Assembly: GCA_046299555.1 (NCBI GenBank)
Contig: JBKBHS010000004.1
Span: forward strand, 124,001 to 188,000
DNA length: 64,000 nucleotides
Direction of reading: 5' to 3'
Source: CALKJP01 sp046299555
GTDB taxonomy: Bacteria; Bacteroidota; Bacteroidia; JACCXN01
The notes beneath the pieces were generated by a model. It searched no databases. It saw nothing but the letters and a program-made list of their open reading frames with translations, and was not told the origin of the DNA. The first letter of the stretch is position 1. Every line of letters starts with the position of its first letter. Position numbers and translations under genes: made by a program. This document shows positions 34,333 through 43,936 of this stretch, piece by piece.

Positions 34333-35970
34333 ATGAAAGAAAATCTTTTTAAGCTCTTTTACGCTTTAATATTACTTGTTTTTATTACTGCCTGTTCGCA
34401 AAAACAGGCAGTAGATATGATGGTGTTAAATGCCAAAATTTATACCGTTGATGATGAATTTTCTTTGGCAGAATGCATGATAATTCATGAAGGTAAAATT
34501 GTAGCCATTGGAAATTTTAATGAATTGATTAATCACTATGCTCCTAAAATTAAATACGATGCAGGTAAGAAATTTATTTATCCGGGTTTTATTGATGCGC
34601 ATTGCCATTTTATTGGTTTTATTAAAAGTTATGATGAGGTAGCTTTATATGGATTAAATTCTTGGGAAGAAACCCTTGATAAGGTGTCTGAATATGCTTC
34701 AAAAACAGATAATGAATGGATTATTGGCAGGGGATGGGATCAAAATTTATGGAAAGATAAAACGTTTCCCAACAAACAAAAGCTGGATAGCTTGTTTCCG
34801 GATAAACCGGTTTTTTTAACCCGTGTTGATGGTCATGCAGCCATTGCCAATCAAAAGGCATTAGATTTAGCAGGGATTAAATTAGGGCAAAAAATTAATG
34901 GCGGAACATTAATTACAGAGAATGGCCAACTAACCGGAGTGCTTATTGATAAAGCCATGGATGCCGTTATGGAAGTAATTCCAATGCCTAAGCCTGAAAA
35001 ATTTGCCGAATTAGCTAAAAAAGCAGAGAATGATTTATTTGCTTTAGGACTTACTTCGCTTACTGATGCCGGTTTGCGTTATGACGAAATAATGTTGCTT
35101 GATTCCCTTCAAAAAGCAGGCGAATTAAATATGCCGGTGTATGCCATGCTTTTACCTGAACCAAAAAATATTCAATACTTTTTAAATAATGGAATTTACA
35201 AAACAGACAAATTGCATGTTCGTTCTTTTAAGTTTTATGCCGATGGTGCATTGGGTTCAAGAGGAGCTTTAATGTTAGAAGAATATAACGATCAGAAAAA
35301 TTATAAAGGATTACTTTTAACAAGTGCTGATACTTTAAGATATTATGCCAAACTGCTTTATGAAAAAGGTTTTCAAATGAATACACATTGCATAGGCGAT
35401 TCTGCCAATAGATTGGTGTTAGATATTTATGGTGAAGTTTTAAAAGAGTTTAATGATTATCGCTGGAGGATAGAACATGCTCAAGTTGTCAATCCAGCCG
35501 ATTTAGAAAAGTTTAAAAGCTATAGTGTATTGCCTTCGGTGCAGCCTGTTCATGCTACCTCAGATATGTATTGGGCAGAAGAAAGACTTGGAAAAGAACG
35601 TATCGCGCATGCCTATGCCTATCAATCTTTATTAAAACAAAATGGAATGCTTGTTTATGGTAGCGATTTTCCGGTTGAATTTCCAAATCCCATGTTTGGA
35701 TTTTATGCTGCTGTAAGCAGAAAAGATCAAAATGGATTTCCTAAAGAGAGTTTTAATAAAAAGGAAGCCTTAAGCAGAGAGCAAGCTTTACGTGCCATGA
35801 CAATATGGGCAGCCATTGGTAATTTTGAAGAAAATGAAAAAGGTAGTCTTGAAGTAGGAAAAGATGCAACATTTGTTGTTTTTGATAGAGATTTAATGGA
35901 AATTCCGGAAAATCAACTTCATCAACTAAAAGTTGTTAATACATTTATAAAAGGAAAAAAAGTGTTCTAA
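34333..35970 (+). CDS. Amidohydrolase lipoprotein (YtcJ-like)
   Basis: A 545-residue metal-dependent hydrolase. A lipobox (FITACS, Cys21) predicts an exported lipoprotein, so it would act at the cell envelope. The metal site starts with His90-x-His92 in GFIDAHCHF; further ligands are expected at HCIGDSANR and in the IEHAQV and YGSDFPVE segments, all visible. The fold and GSDFP motif are those of the YtcJ-like amidohydrolases. Its first codon follows the SDR stop directly, so the two are one transcript. Substrate unknown. Confidence 0.88.
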   Translation: MKENLFKLFYALILLVFITACSQKQAVDMMVLNAKIYTVDDEFSLAECMIIHEGKIVAIGNFNELINHYAPKIKYDAGKKFIYPGFIDAHCHFIGFIKSYDEVALYGLNSWEETLDKVSEYASKTDNEWIIGRGWDQNLWKDKTFPNKQKLDSLFPDKPVFLTRVDGHAAIANQKALDLAGIKLGQKINGGTLITENGQLTGVLIDKAMDAVMEVIPMPKPEKFAELAKKAENDLFALGLTSLTDAGLRYDEIMLLDSLQKAGELNMPVYAMLLPEPKNIQYFLNNGIYKTDKLHVRSFKFYADGALGSRGALMLEEYNDQKNYKGLLLTSADTLRYYAKLLYEKGFQMNTHCIGDSANRLVLDIYGEVLKEFNDYRWRIEHAQVVNPADLEKFKSYSVLPSVQPVHATSDMYWAEERLGKERIAHAYAYQSLLKQNGMLVYGSDFPVEFPNPMFGFYAAVSRKDQNGFPKESFNKKEALSREQALRAMTIWAAIGNFEENEKGSLEVGKDATFVVFDRDLMEIPENQLHQLKVVNTFIKGKKVF

Positions 35971-35980
35971 TAAGTTTGTG

Positions 35981-35988
35981 TACTTTTG
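35981..35988 (+). promoter_or_regulatory. Candidate -7 box for the CAP-domain gene
   Basis: TACTTTTG is an exact TAnnTTTG match, 22 bases before the preferred GTG start at 36011. An upstream GTG at 35978 would lie before transcription begins, which supports the downstream start. No -33 element is evident. Confidence 0.45.
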
Positions 35989-36010
35989 TTTTTGTAAATT
36001 CCCCCAGATA

Positions 36011-36679
36011 GTGCGTTGGATATTACTTGTTTTTATTTTTAGTTCTATAAAACTTGTTGCTCAGCAAGACCCTTATTATTTTCAATGGGATCCTAAAGTG
36101 CTTGAAATGGCCAATACAGCCAAAGATGTAGATTATTTGAGTTCTCAAGAAAAAAAACTTATTTATTATACCAATCTGGTTCGTATGAATCCGCAGTTGT
36201 TTATTAAAACATACATGCAGTCGTATTTAAAGCAATACGATATTCCCAAAAATTCATGGTATTGGAAAATGGTAAAAGAAATGAAAAATTTACCACCGGT
36301 AAATCCATTATATCCGGATAAATTGCTTTTTGATGTTGCTAAAAAACATGCAAAAGATATGGGAATAAGTGGCAAAAAAGGGCATAGGAATCCAAAAGGA
36401 GAATTTTATCAAGATAGAATTGCTGATTTAAAAAAAGAGTTTGTATTTGTTAGAGAGAATATTCAATACGGTTATTGGGATCCTTTAGCTATTCTTTGCG
36501 ATTTATTAATAGATGAGGATGTAAAAACAGGAATTCATCGCAGGTTAATATTAAATCCTGAGTTAAAATATATTGCAGTTTCAATTCAAGCGCATAAAAA
36601 ATTTGAGTATAATACCGTAATAGAATATGCAGGTGCAAGAATTGAAAAAATTGAACTGTTTGGAATTAAAGAACAATAG
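36011..36679 (+). CDS. Secreted CAP-domain protein
   Basis: Read from the GTG at 36011, the protein is 222 residues with a signal peptide RWILLVFIFSSIKLVA cut before QQ. The mature part has the CAP (SCP/PR1) pattern: NLVRMNPQLF near the start, then HAKDMG, a GHRNPKGEFYQDRI block, an ENIQYG segment and a final IEYAGARIE strand. CAP proteins are extracytoplasmic, of diverse function and often unidentified. It lies between the amidohydrolase and purK. An earlier GTG at 35978 would add 11 residues that do not look like a signal peptide. Confidence 0.75.
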   Translation: MRWILLVFIFSSIKLVAQQDPYYFQWDPKVLEMANTAKDVDYLSSQEKKLIYYTNLVRMNPQLFIKTYMQSYLKQYDIPKNSWYWKMVKEMKNLPPVNPLYPDKLLFDVAKKHAKDMGISGKKGHRNPKGEFYQDRIADLKKEFVFVRENIQYGYWDPLAILCDLLIDEDVKTGIHRRLILNPELKYIAVSIQAHKKFEYNTVIEYAGARIEKIELFGIKEQ

Positions 36680-36735
36680 ATAAACTGCTTAAATTTAAAA
36701 GCATTCAGTATATTTACTTCCGGGAAAATAATTGT

Positions 36736-37866
36736 ATGAAACAAATTAAATCAATAGGAATTTTAGGCGGAGGGCAATTAGGGAAAATGTTCCTTCAAAA
36801 GGCATATGATTTTAATCTTGATTTTTATGTTTTGGATCCTGATCCCAACTGTTCTTGCAGTAAAATTTGTAAAAATTTTACAGTAGGTAGTTTTAAAGAT
36901 TATGATACAGTTTACCAATTCGGGAAACAAGCTGATTTAATTACTATCGAAATTGAACACGTAAATATTGAAGCGCTTGAGCAATTAGAAAAAGAAGGGA
37001 AATTAGTATATCCACAGCCATCCGTATTGCGTGTTATTCAGGACAAGGGTTTGCAAAAAATGTTTTATCTGGAAAATAAAATTCCAACTTCACCTTTTGT
37101 TTTAGTAAATAATAGAGCTGAAATTGAAATGCATAAAACAATGCTTCCTGTTATGCAAAAAATGCGTAAAGGAGGTTATGACGGTAAAGGAGTAAAACCG
37201 GTAAAAACAGAAAGCGACATAGCAGAAGCTTTTGATGCACCATCGGTTTTGGAAGCATTTACAGATATTGCCATGGAAATTTCAGTAATAGTTGCCCGAA
37301 ATGCATCCGGTGAAATAAAAACTTTTCCGGTAGTAGAAATGGTGTTTAACCCTGAAGTGAATTTGGTAGATAATTTACTAAGCCCTGCAAGAATTTCGGA
37401 TGATATTGAGAGAAAAGCAGAAGAAATTGCTATTACTATTGCCGACAAACTTAAAATTGTAGGGGTATTAGCTGTTGAAATGTTTTTAACCAAAAACAAT
37501 GAAATACTGGTAAATGAAATGGCTCCACGTCCACATAACAGTGGGCATCATACTATTGAAGCCAATTTAACTTCGCAGTACGAGCAGCATTTACGAGCAA
37601 TTATGAACTGGCCATTAGGAGATACATCCATTGTTAAACCATCGCTAATGTTAAATTTATTGGGACACAGAGATTATAATGGTAATGCAATTTTGAGCGG
37701 TTTAGATGAGGTATTGAAAATAAGTGGAGTAAAACCACATTGGTATGGTAAAGCCACTACAAAACCATTTAGAAAAATGGGGCATATAACTATTTTAGGA
37801 GATAGCGTTGAAGATGTGCTTAATAAGGCTGAACAAATTAGAGGTGTATTAAAAGTAATTGCTTGA
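36736..37866 (+). CDS. purK: 5-(carboxyamino)imidazole ribonucleotide synthase
   Basis: A 376-residue ATP-grasp enzyme that carboxylates aminoimidazole ribonucleotide at N5 using bicarbonate and ATP in purine synthesis. Signature segments are SIGILGGGQLGKMF at the N-terminus, KMRKGGYDGKGVKP (nucleotide loop), and VNEMAPRPHNSGHHTIEA (metal and substrate site). It precedes purE, which completes the CO2 transfer, with 70 bases between. Confidence 0.96.
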   Translation: MKQIKSIGILGGGQLGKMFLQKAYDFNLDFYVLDPDPNCSCSKICKNFTVGSFKDYDTVYQFGKQADLITIEIEHVNIEALEQLEKEGKLVYPQPSVLRVIQDKGLQKMFYLENKIPTSPFVLVNNRAEIEMHKTMLPVMQKMRKGGYDGKGVKPVKTESDIAEAFDAPSVLEAFTDIAMEISVIVARNASGEIKTFPVVEMVFNPEVNLVDNLLSPARISDDIERKAEEIAITIADKLKIVGVLAVEMFLTKNNEILVNEMAPRPHNSGHHTIEANLTSQYEQHLRAIMNWPLGDTSIVKPSLMLNLLGHRDYNGNAILSGLDEVLKISGVKPHWYGKATTKPFRKMGHITILGDSVEDVLNKAEQIRGVLKVIA

Positions 37867-37936
37867 TTAAAGACAAAGCACATTTAATTTAAGTAAGTTA
37901 ATTTTTTACTAAATTTCGATTTTATAAAATCATACT

Positions 37937-38440
37937 ATGCAAAAAGTAGAAGTAGGAATAATAATGGGAAGCAATTCTGACTATCCCGTTATGAAGGCAG
38001 CCGCAGATATTTTAGAACAATTTGGAGTAGGAGTAGAGGTAGAGGTAGTATCAGCGCACAGAACACCGGAAAAAATGTTTGATTATGCTAAAAATGCCCA
38101 TACCAGAGGAATAAAAGTGATTATAGCAGGAGCAGGCGGAGCAGCACATTTACCCGGAATGGTTGCATCCTTAAGTCCATTACCCATTATTGGAGTTCCG
38201 GTAAAATCAAGCAATTCTATTGATGGGTGGGATTCCATACTATCTATTTTACAAATGCCAAATGGAGTTCCTGTGGCAACAGTTGCTTTAAATGCTGCAC
38301 AAAATGCAGGAATTTTGGCTGCTCAAATTATTGGAGCAGGTAATGAAGAATTAATGAAAAAAATCATTGAATTTAAACTTGGCTTAAAACAAAAAATCGA
38401 ACTTGCCAATCAGGAATTAAAGAAAGAACGCCAAAAATAA
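37937..38440 (+). CDS. purE: N5-carboxyaminoimidazole ribonucleotide mutase
   Basis: A 167-residue class I PurE that moves the carboxyl group of N5-CAIR to C4. The GSNSDYPVMKAAADIL active-site loop, the SAHRTPEKM motif and the AGAGGAAHLPGMVA segment are all present. It follows purK, and 3 bases after its stop an outer-membrane protein gene begins, so the surface genes may ride on the purine transcript. Confidence 0.97.
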   Translation: MQKVEVGIIMGSNSDYPVMKAAADILEQFGVGVEVEVVSAHRTPEKMFDYAKNAHTRGIKVIIAGAGGAAHLPGMVASLSPLPIIGVPVKSSNSIDGWDSILSILQMPNGVPVATVALNAAQNAGILAAQIIGAGNEELMKKIIEFKLGLKQKIELANQELKKERQK

Positions 38441-38443
38441 TAT

Positions 38444-39307
38444 ATGTATAAAAAGCTACTTTTTTTTGTAAGTTTATTATTTCATTGTTTAAACATTAAT
38501 GCAGGAAATAATAATCATCCTGTTGGAGCACGTGCCGGTGCTATGGCAGGCTCTTCTGTTACCTTGTCAGATGTTTGGTCAACCTATCATAATCAGGCAG
38601 GATTAGCTCATTTAAGCGGTTTTACAGCCGGTGTATATTACGAAAATCGTTTTGCAGTTAAAGAATTAAGTACCAAAGGTGCTGCTATTGCAATGCCTTA
38701 TAAAAATGGAGCATTCGGTTTAAGTGTTACGCAATTTGGCTTTTCTCAATATAATGAGAATAAAGTCGGATTAGCTTACTCTCAAAAATTCGGAGAAGTT
38801 TTTTCTGCCGGTGTACAAATGAATTATGTAGGGTTATTTATAGCAGAAGGATATGGACAAAGACATGCTGTAACAGCCGAATTGGGTGTTTTGGCCAATT
38901 TAACCAAAGATTTAAAAATAGGCGCACATATTTATAATCCAACCCGTACCAAACTTGCAGATTATAATAATGAACGAACACCTACTATTTTCAGATTAGG
39001 ATTAAATTATCGCTTTTCAAAACACGTTTTTATTACTGCCGAAACTGAAAAAAGCACGTATTTTAAACCTGTTTTAAAAGCCGGTTTAGAATATAAATTC
39101 AATGATTACTTTTATTTAAGAACAGGCGTTTCAAACAACCCTAATATCATTGCATTTGGTTTTGGTATTAATATGCAAAACTTTCAGTTCGATTTTGGAG
39201 CTTCGCATCATTCCGTTTTAGGATATGTTCCACAGTTTGGATTAAGCTATGTGCCGGGAAGTGGTGTAAATTTGTTTAATAAAAACAAAACAAATTCTCA
39301 AATTTAA
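38444..39307 (+). CDS. PorV/PorQ-like outer-membrane barrel protein
   Basis: A 287-residue exported protein, signal peptide residues 1-20 ending NINA. The N-terminal motif VGARAGAMAGSSVTLSDVWSTYHNQAGLA, summarised as GARAxxMxxSxVTLxDxWxxxxNQAGL, is the recognisable start of PorV/PorQ-type (and FadL-like) Bacteroidota barrels; the remainder is alternating strands ending in LSYVPG. In T9SS the family includes PorV, the shuttle that carries cargo, but this short member is only a relative and no T9SS core gene is adjacent. It lies between purE and an HhH protein with 3-base gaps on both sides. Confidence 0.7.
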   Translation: MYKKLLFFVSLLFHCLNINAGNNNHPVGARAGAMAGSSVTLSDVWSTYHNQAGLAHLSGFTAGVYYENRFAVKELSTKGAAIAMPYKNGAFGLSVTQFGFSQYNENKVGLAYSQKFGEVFSAGVQMNYVGLFIAEGYGQRHAVTAELGVLANLTKDLKIGAHIYNPTRTKLADYNNERTPTIFRLGLNYRFSKHVFITAETEKSTYFKPVLKAGLEYKFNDYFYLRTGVSNNPNIIAFGFGINMQNFQFDFGASHHSVLGYVPQFGLSYVPGSGVNLFNKNKTNSQI

Positions 39308-39310
39308 TAC

Positions 39311-41437
39311 TTGAAAAAAGCATTCAAATATCTCGTTTTATTTATATTGAACATTTATTTTCTATGTTCAAACAATGAATTATATGCTCAGGTTCCCGAT
39401 CAGGGAGATCCAAGGAAAGAAAATGTTATTGAACAAAAAATTGAAACCATAGCAGAACAAGCAGAAGATGAAAATTTAGATTATACAGTTCTGCTTGATG
39501 AATTGAAATATTATCTTGAAAATCCCATCAATTTGAATTTTGCCACACGCGAAGAATTGGAGCAGTTCGGGTTATTGGACGATATTCAAATCAATAATCT
39601 TTTAAATCATATAGCTAAAAACGGTAAGTTAATAGCCATTTATGAATTACAAACCATTGATGGTTTTGATGCAGTTACCATACAACGTATTCTCCCATTT
39701 GTAGTTGTAAAAGTTGATTTTAATCGTCCTAACTTATCGTTTAGAGAGTTGATGGATAACGGACAAAATCAACTATTTATTCGTTGGCAGCGCATATTGG
39801 AAGAGCAAGTTGGTTATTCACCCATAACAGATTCATTATTGCAATTAAAACCCAATTCCAGATATCTGGGTAGTCCAGATAGGATTTATACGCGTTACCG
39901 ATTTAATTATGGAACCAATATAAGTTGGGGTTTTACTGCTGAAAAAGATGCAGGAGAAGAATTTTTTAGAGGTTCACAAAAGCGAGGATTTGATTTTTAT
40001 TCAGCACATTTTTATTTAAGAAATATAGGGCGTTTAAAAGCTTTAGCAATAGGAGATTTTCATGCCCAATTTGGACAAGGATTAACGCTTTGGACAGGAT
40101 TAGCATTTGGAAAATCTATTTTTATTACCAACATCAAACGCTCCGCAATAGGTATAAGACCTTATATAGCAGTGGATGAAAACAGATTTTTAAGAGGTGG
40201 AGCAGCTACTTATCAGATCATAAAAAATGTGGAAGCAACACTTTTTTATTCGCAAAAAAGAATTGATGCAAATGTGAGCACAGCACAGGGAGATACATCC
40301 GATAGGGAAGAGGGCATTATAGTTTCATCACTTCAATTATCCGGTTTACATAGAACTCCTGGCGAATTGGAAGATAGAAATGTATTAAAAGAGCGAATTT
40401 ATGGTGGAAATGTAACATACAAATCGCGTAGTTTTAAAATTGGAATGACAGCAGCTAAAACAGAATTTGATGGTTTATTACAAAGGAAATTACAGTTTTA
40501 TAATCAATTTGATTTTAACTCCAATGAGCTTTTTAATATTGGAGTTGATTATAATTATGTTTTTAGGAATATTAACTTATTTGGTGAAGTTTCACGAAGT
40601 GATAACGGAGCTATTGCCTACATTAATGGGGCAATATTAAGTATTGATCCCAGAGTTACTTTAACCATTTTACATCGTAATTATCCAAGAAATTATCATA
40701 CCTTAAATGCAGTTCCAATTTCTGAAAATACGCGACCTGCCAATGAGCAAGGTTTATTAATGGGTATTCAAATGATACCTGCTCCTAAATGGAATTTTAC
40801 AGCCTATTACGATAAATTTATTTTTCCTTGGATGAAGTTTCAAGTTGATGCCCCCTCTCATGGTTATGAAGTAATGGCACAATTAACCTATGTGCCTACC
40901 AAAAAAATTGAATTATATGGTCGTTATCGCCAGCGTAACAGATTTAGAAACACACCCGAAGATATTGATGATATAGATTTTATTGTTGCAGAGAATCAAA
41001 ATAACTATCGATTTAATGCAACCTATAATATTACCCCTTCCATTAGATTAAGAAACAGGGTAGAGTTTACCACTTACAAAAGAGGAAATAATCCAACTGA
41101 AAACGGCTACTTATTTTATCAGGATATTATTTATAAAGCCTTAAGCAGTCCGCTTTCGTTTTCATTTAGATATGCCATTTTTGAAACTGGTAGCTATAAC
41201 ACAAGAATTTATGCATACGAAAATGATGTTTTATATGCCTTTTCTATTCCTGCATTTTACGATAATGGTTCAAGAGCATATTTAACACTTCGTTACACGA
41301 TAGTTAAAAACATAGATTTGTGGTTGCGCTATGCACAAACATTCTATTATAATAGAAATACCATAGGTTCAGGATTAGAGCAAATTAATGGTAATACACG
41401 CTCAGAAGTTAAAGCTCAGATTCGATTTAGATTTTAG
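39311..41437 (+). CDS. Exported helix-hairpin-helix protein with beta-barrel-like body
   Basis: A 708-residue protein beginning at TTG (39311), 3 bases after the previous stop. A signal peptide ends near residue 26 (NELYAQ). Residues about 70-130 carry HhH repeats (INLNFATREELEQFGLLDD, then YELQTIDGF and ITIQRILPF-like segment), followed by about 550 residues of alternating strands with many aromatic ends, finishing SEVKAQIRFRF, typical of an outer-membrane barrel. Known in Bacteroidota as large HhH proteins of unknown function. Its stop lies only 3 bases from the stop of the convergent M3 peptidase gene. Confidence 0.75.
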   Translation: MKKAFKYLVLFILNIYFLCSNNELYAQVPDQGDPRKENVIEQKIETIAEQAEDENLDYTVLLDELKYYLENPINLNFATREELEQFGLLDDIQINNLLNHIAKNGKLIAIYELQTIDGFDAVTIQRILPFVVVKVDFNRPNLSFRELMDNGQNQLFIRWQRILEEQVGYSPITDSLLQLKPNSRYLGSPDRIYTRYRFNYGTNISWGFTAEKDAGEEFFRGSQKRGFDFYSAHFYLRNIGRLKALAIGDFHAQFGQGLTLWTGLAFGKSIFITNIKRSAIGIRPYIAVDENRFLRGGAATYQIIKNVEATLFYSQKRIDANVSTAQGDTSDREEGIIVSSLQLSGLHRTPGELEDRNVLKERIYGGNVTYKSRSFKIGMTAAKTEFDGLLQRKLQFYNQFDFNSNELFNIGVDYNYVFRNINLFGEVSRSDNGAIAYINGAILSIDPRVTLTILHRNYPRNYHTLNAVPISENTRPANEQGLLMGIQMIPAPKWNFTAYYDKFIFPWMKFQVDAPSHGYEVMAQLTYVPTKKIELYGRYRQRNRFRNTPEDIDDIDFIVAENQNNYRFNATYNITPSIRLRNRVEFTTYKRGNNPTENGYLFYQDIIYKALSSPLSFSFRYAIFETGSYNTRIYAYENDVLYAFSIPAFYDNGSRAYLTLRYTIVKNIDLWLRYAQTFYYNRNTIGSGLEQINGNTRSEVKAQIRFRF

Positions 41438-41440
41438 TTT

Positions 41441-43171
41441 TTAATTCGATAACTTATTTAATTCATCGCTTATAAATTGCATCAACTCTTTAACGTATTC
41501 TCTTGAAAAATTAAATTGAATACCTGCAGTTTTATATATTTCTCCAATGCTTTTGGTGTATCCCAGTTTTAGTGCTTCTTTGTACTGAGCAATAGTTTTT
41601 TCAGGATTTAGTTTGTAGTTACGCCATAGTGCAATTGCGCCTAATTGTGCCATGCCATATTCTATATAGTAAAATGGTACTTCATATAAGTGCAATTGTT
41701 TTTGCCACATATTGGATCGTATTTCTTCCAAACCTGTCCATTCAACTACTTTACTTCCAAACGTATTGATTATTTCATTCCATTTTTGGTAGCGTTCTTC
41801 ATCCGTATGCGATGGGTTTTCGTAAATCCAATGTTGAAATTTATCAATTGCAGCCACCCAAGGAAGTGTATCAATAACTTTTTCAAGCTGCTCTTTTTTC
41901 GCTCTTTTTAAATCTTCCTCATTTGTAAAAAACTCATCCCAAACATCCATTGAAATTAATTCCATTCCCATTGATGCCAATTCTGCTACTTCTGATGGTA
42001 CACTTTTGAATTCGGTAAGCTCTAAGTCGCGTGATAAAAATGAATGAATTGCATGACCACCTTCGTGAACCATGGTAACTAAATCTCTCAAGGTTCCGGC
42101 AGCATTCATATAGATAAACGGAACTCCTATTTCGTAAAGTGGATAGTTAAACCCTCCCGGAGCTTTCCCAATTCTGGAGTCTAAATCCAAATGCCCCATT
42201 TCTTTCATAATTTCTATACATTCGCCAAAATAGGAATCTAATCTGTAAAAAGCTTTTATTGTTTTTTCAAGCAATTCAGCACCAGTTTCAAATGGTTTTA
42301 AAGGTGCTTTTCCACTTACATCCACTTCGGTATCCCATGGTTTTAAGTTATCTAATTGCAATAATTTTTTTCTTTCTTCATCAATACGATTAATGAGAGG
42401 CATTACTTCAATGGCAATGGCATCATGAAAAGCAAAGCAATCTTGTACGGTATAATCAAATCTCCCCAACTCTTCATGTTTGTAATCGCGGTAATTTTTG
42501 AATCCAGCATTCAACGCCATTTTATGACGCAGTTCTATTAAATGATTAAATTGTTTATTTAATTCCTCTTTATCTTCTAATCTTCGTTTGTTTATTTTAA
42601 TATATACTTCTTCACGTAGTTTTCTGTCGTTTTCTTTTAAATATTTGGCTGCTTGTTGTAGTGTTAATGTTTTTCCATCTATTTCTACGGTCATTGCCGC
42701 ACACACCGCACCGTATTTTTGCTCATCGGTTTGTAATTGGGTAATAATTGGAATATTTTCTTCTCTATACAGTTCAATGCTTTTTTTAATTCTTCTTAAA
42801 TAGATTTTATATGCATCGCCCTTTAATTCTGATGTATATGAACAATCATTTATTTTTCTGTTTAATATATCATCATAAGGAGCAATTTTTGGAGATATTT
42901 GTGTAACAAAAAATTCAAATGATTCTTGAAGCTCTTTATTTGTTGTGTCGATATTCATTTTAATATAGCGCCATGCCATATCTTCTTCTAATACTGCTTC
43001 CAGTTCGCTTCTATCGTGCAGCCATTTTTCTAAATCTTTCAGAGAATTTAGTTCTCTGTTTTTTAAATTTTCAAAATATGGTAAAAGTTTTTCCCAATTA
43101 TCAATTACTAAATTTTTAGGTAAAAATTTTCTAACTGGTTTTTGAGGGATGTTTATTGTTTTTATTGTCAT
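41441..43171 (-). CDS. M3 family oligoendopeptidase
   Basis: A 576-residue zinc oligopeptidase of the M3 (PepF-like) family that degrades small peptides in the cytosol. The HEGGH motif supplies His369, Glu370 and His373, and Glu397 in SEVAELASMGMELI the third ligand. No signal peptide. Length is typical of this subgroup. It lies downstream of the DUF5606 gene on the same strand, but a terminator between them suggests only partial read-through. Confidence 0.95.
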   Translation of the reverse strand: MTIKTINIPQKPVRKFLPKNLVIDNWEKLLPYFENLKNRELNSLKDLEKWLHDRSELEAVLEEDMAWRYIKMNIDTTNKELQESFEFFVTQISPKIAPYDDILNRKINDCSYTSELKGDAYKIYLRRIKKSIELYREENIPIITQLQTDEQKYGAVCAAMTVEIDGKTLTLQQAAKYLKENDRKLREEVYIKINKRRLEDKEELNKQFNHLIELRHKMALNAGFKNYRDYKHEELGRFDYTVQDCFAFHDAIAIEVMPLINRIDEERKKLLQLDNLKPWDTEVDVSGKAPLKPFETGAELLEKTIKAFYRLDSYFGECIEIMKEMGHLDLDSRIGKAPGGFNYPLYEIGVPFIYMNAAGTLRDLVTMVHEGGHAIHSFLSRDLELTEFKSVPSEVAELASMGMELISMDVWDEFFTNEEDLKRAKKEQLEKVIDTLPWVAAIDKFQHWIYENPSHTDEERYQKWNEIINTFGSKVVEWTGLEEIRSNMWQKQLHLYEVPFYYIEYGMAQLGAIALWRNYKLNPEKTIAQYKEALKLGYTKSIGEIYKTAGIQFNFSREYVKELMQFISDELNKLSN

Positions 43172-43185
43172 AACATTAGTTATTT

Positions 43186-43215
43186 AATTAAAAAAGCCGA
43201 TTATTTATCGGCTTT
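43186..43215 (-). terminator. Terminator embedded in the end of the DUF5606 gene
   Basis: On the minus strand AAAGCCGA and TCGGCTTT pair around a 7-base loop and are followed by a run of six T. The 5' arm is formed by the last codons (Lys-Ala-Asp) of the DUF5606 gene and its stop codon sits in the loop, so a translating ribosome would hinder folding. Confidence 0.75.
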
Positions 43216-43836
43216 CTTAGTGGTAGACTTTTTTGCTTTAGCAGCCGGCTTTTCTTCGCCTTCTTCTTTAGCAGCTTTTTTTGGTGTTTTCTTTGGAGCT
43301 GCTTCTTTCTTTTCTACTTTGGCTTTTGTTGCTTTTTCTTGTTTTTCCTCTTTGGGTTTGGCTGTTTTTTTAGCTTTGGGTTTATCTTCTTTTAAAGAAT
43401 CTGTATTTTCAGTTTCAGACGAAACGCTTTCTTTGGTATCTTCTTTTAGTTCATTTAATAAATCTTTCGATTGTAATAAATTATACCATGAGAATAATTT
43501 TTTAATATCAGATGCGTAAACTCTATCTTTATCAAAATTTGGCAAATAGCTTTCTAATTTTTTTCTTAATTCATCATTGCTTGATTTTGCATCAAATTGA
43601 ATAGCACCTTTGTTTTCTTTTTCGGCTATTTTTTGAAACACTTCAGCTAATGGCATGTCTTCTCCGGTAGTAAATACGCTGATATCTTCCAATGCGCTAA
43701 TTCGCTGACTGGAATAGGCGGGCATACGTTTGCCATCGGCAATGGATTCTACTATTAGTCCAAATTTGGTTTGCGATACTACTTTAAACAAACCACTGTG
43801 TCCTGAAATTGAAATTATACCTCTTAAATCAATCAT
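43201..43836 (-). CDS. DUF5606 domain protein with lysine/alanine-rich tail
   Basis: A 211-residue protein. Residues 1-about 130 match the DUF5606 family of Bacteroidota (LRGIISISGHSGLFKVVSQT at the N-terminus, then EDISVFTTGEDMPLAEVF). From about residue 135 to the end it is composed almost entirely of Lys, Ala, Glu, Thr and Pro with KKAAKEEG-type repeats, resembling histone-H1-like tails and disordered linkers. Nothing in the sequence shows a catalytic site. The tail suggests nucleic acid or protein binding. Its 3' end forms part of its own terminator. Confidence 0.8.
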   Translation of the reverse strand: MIDLRGIISISGHSGLFKVVSQTKFGLIVESIADGKRMPAYSSQRISALEDISVFTTGEDMPLAEVFQKIAEKENKGAIQFDAKSSNDELRKKLESYLPNFDKDRVYASDIKKLFSWYNLLQSKDLLNELKEDTKESVSSETENTDSLKEDKPKAKKTAKPKEEKQEKATKAKVEKKEAAPKKTPKKAAKEEGEEKPAAKAKKSTTKKADK

Positions 43837-43936
43837 TCTTTAAATTGTTTTGGTTATAAAGGGATGCAATACTACAAAATAAATAAGTAAACTGAAAATT
43901 CTATTTTAAATAATTGAAAAACAATTATATATAATG

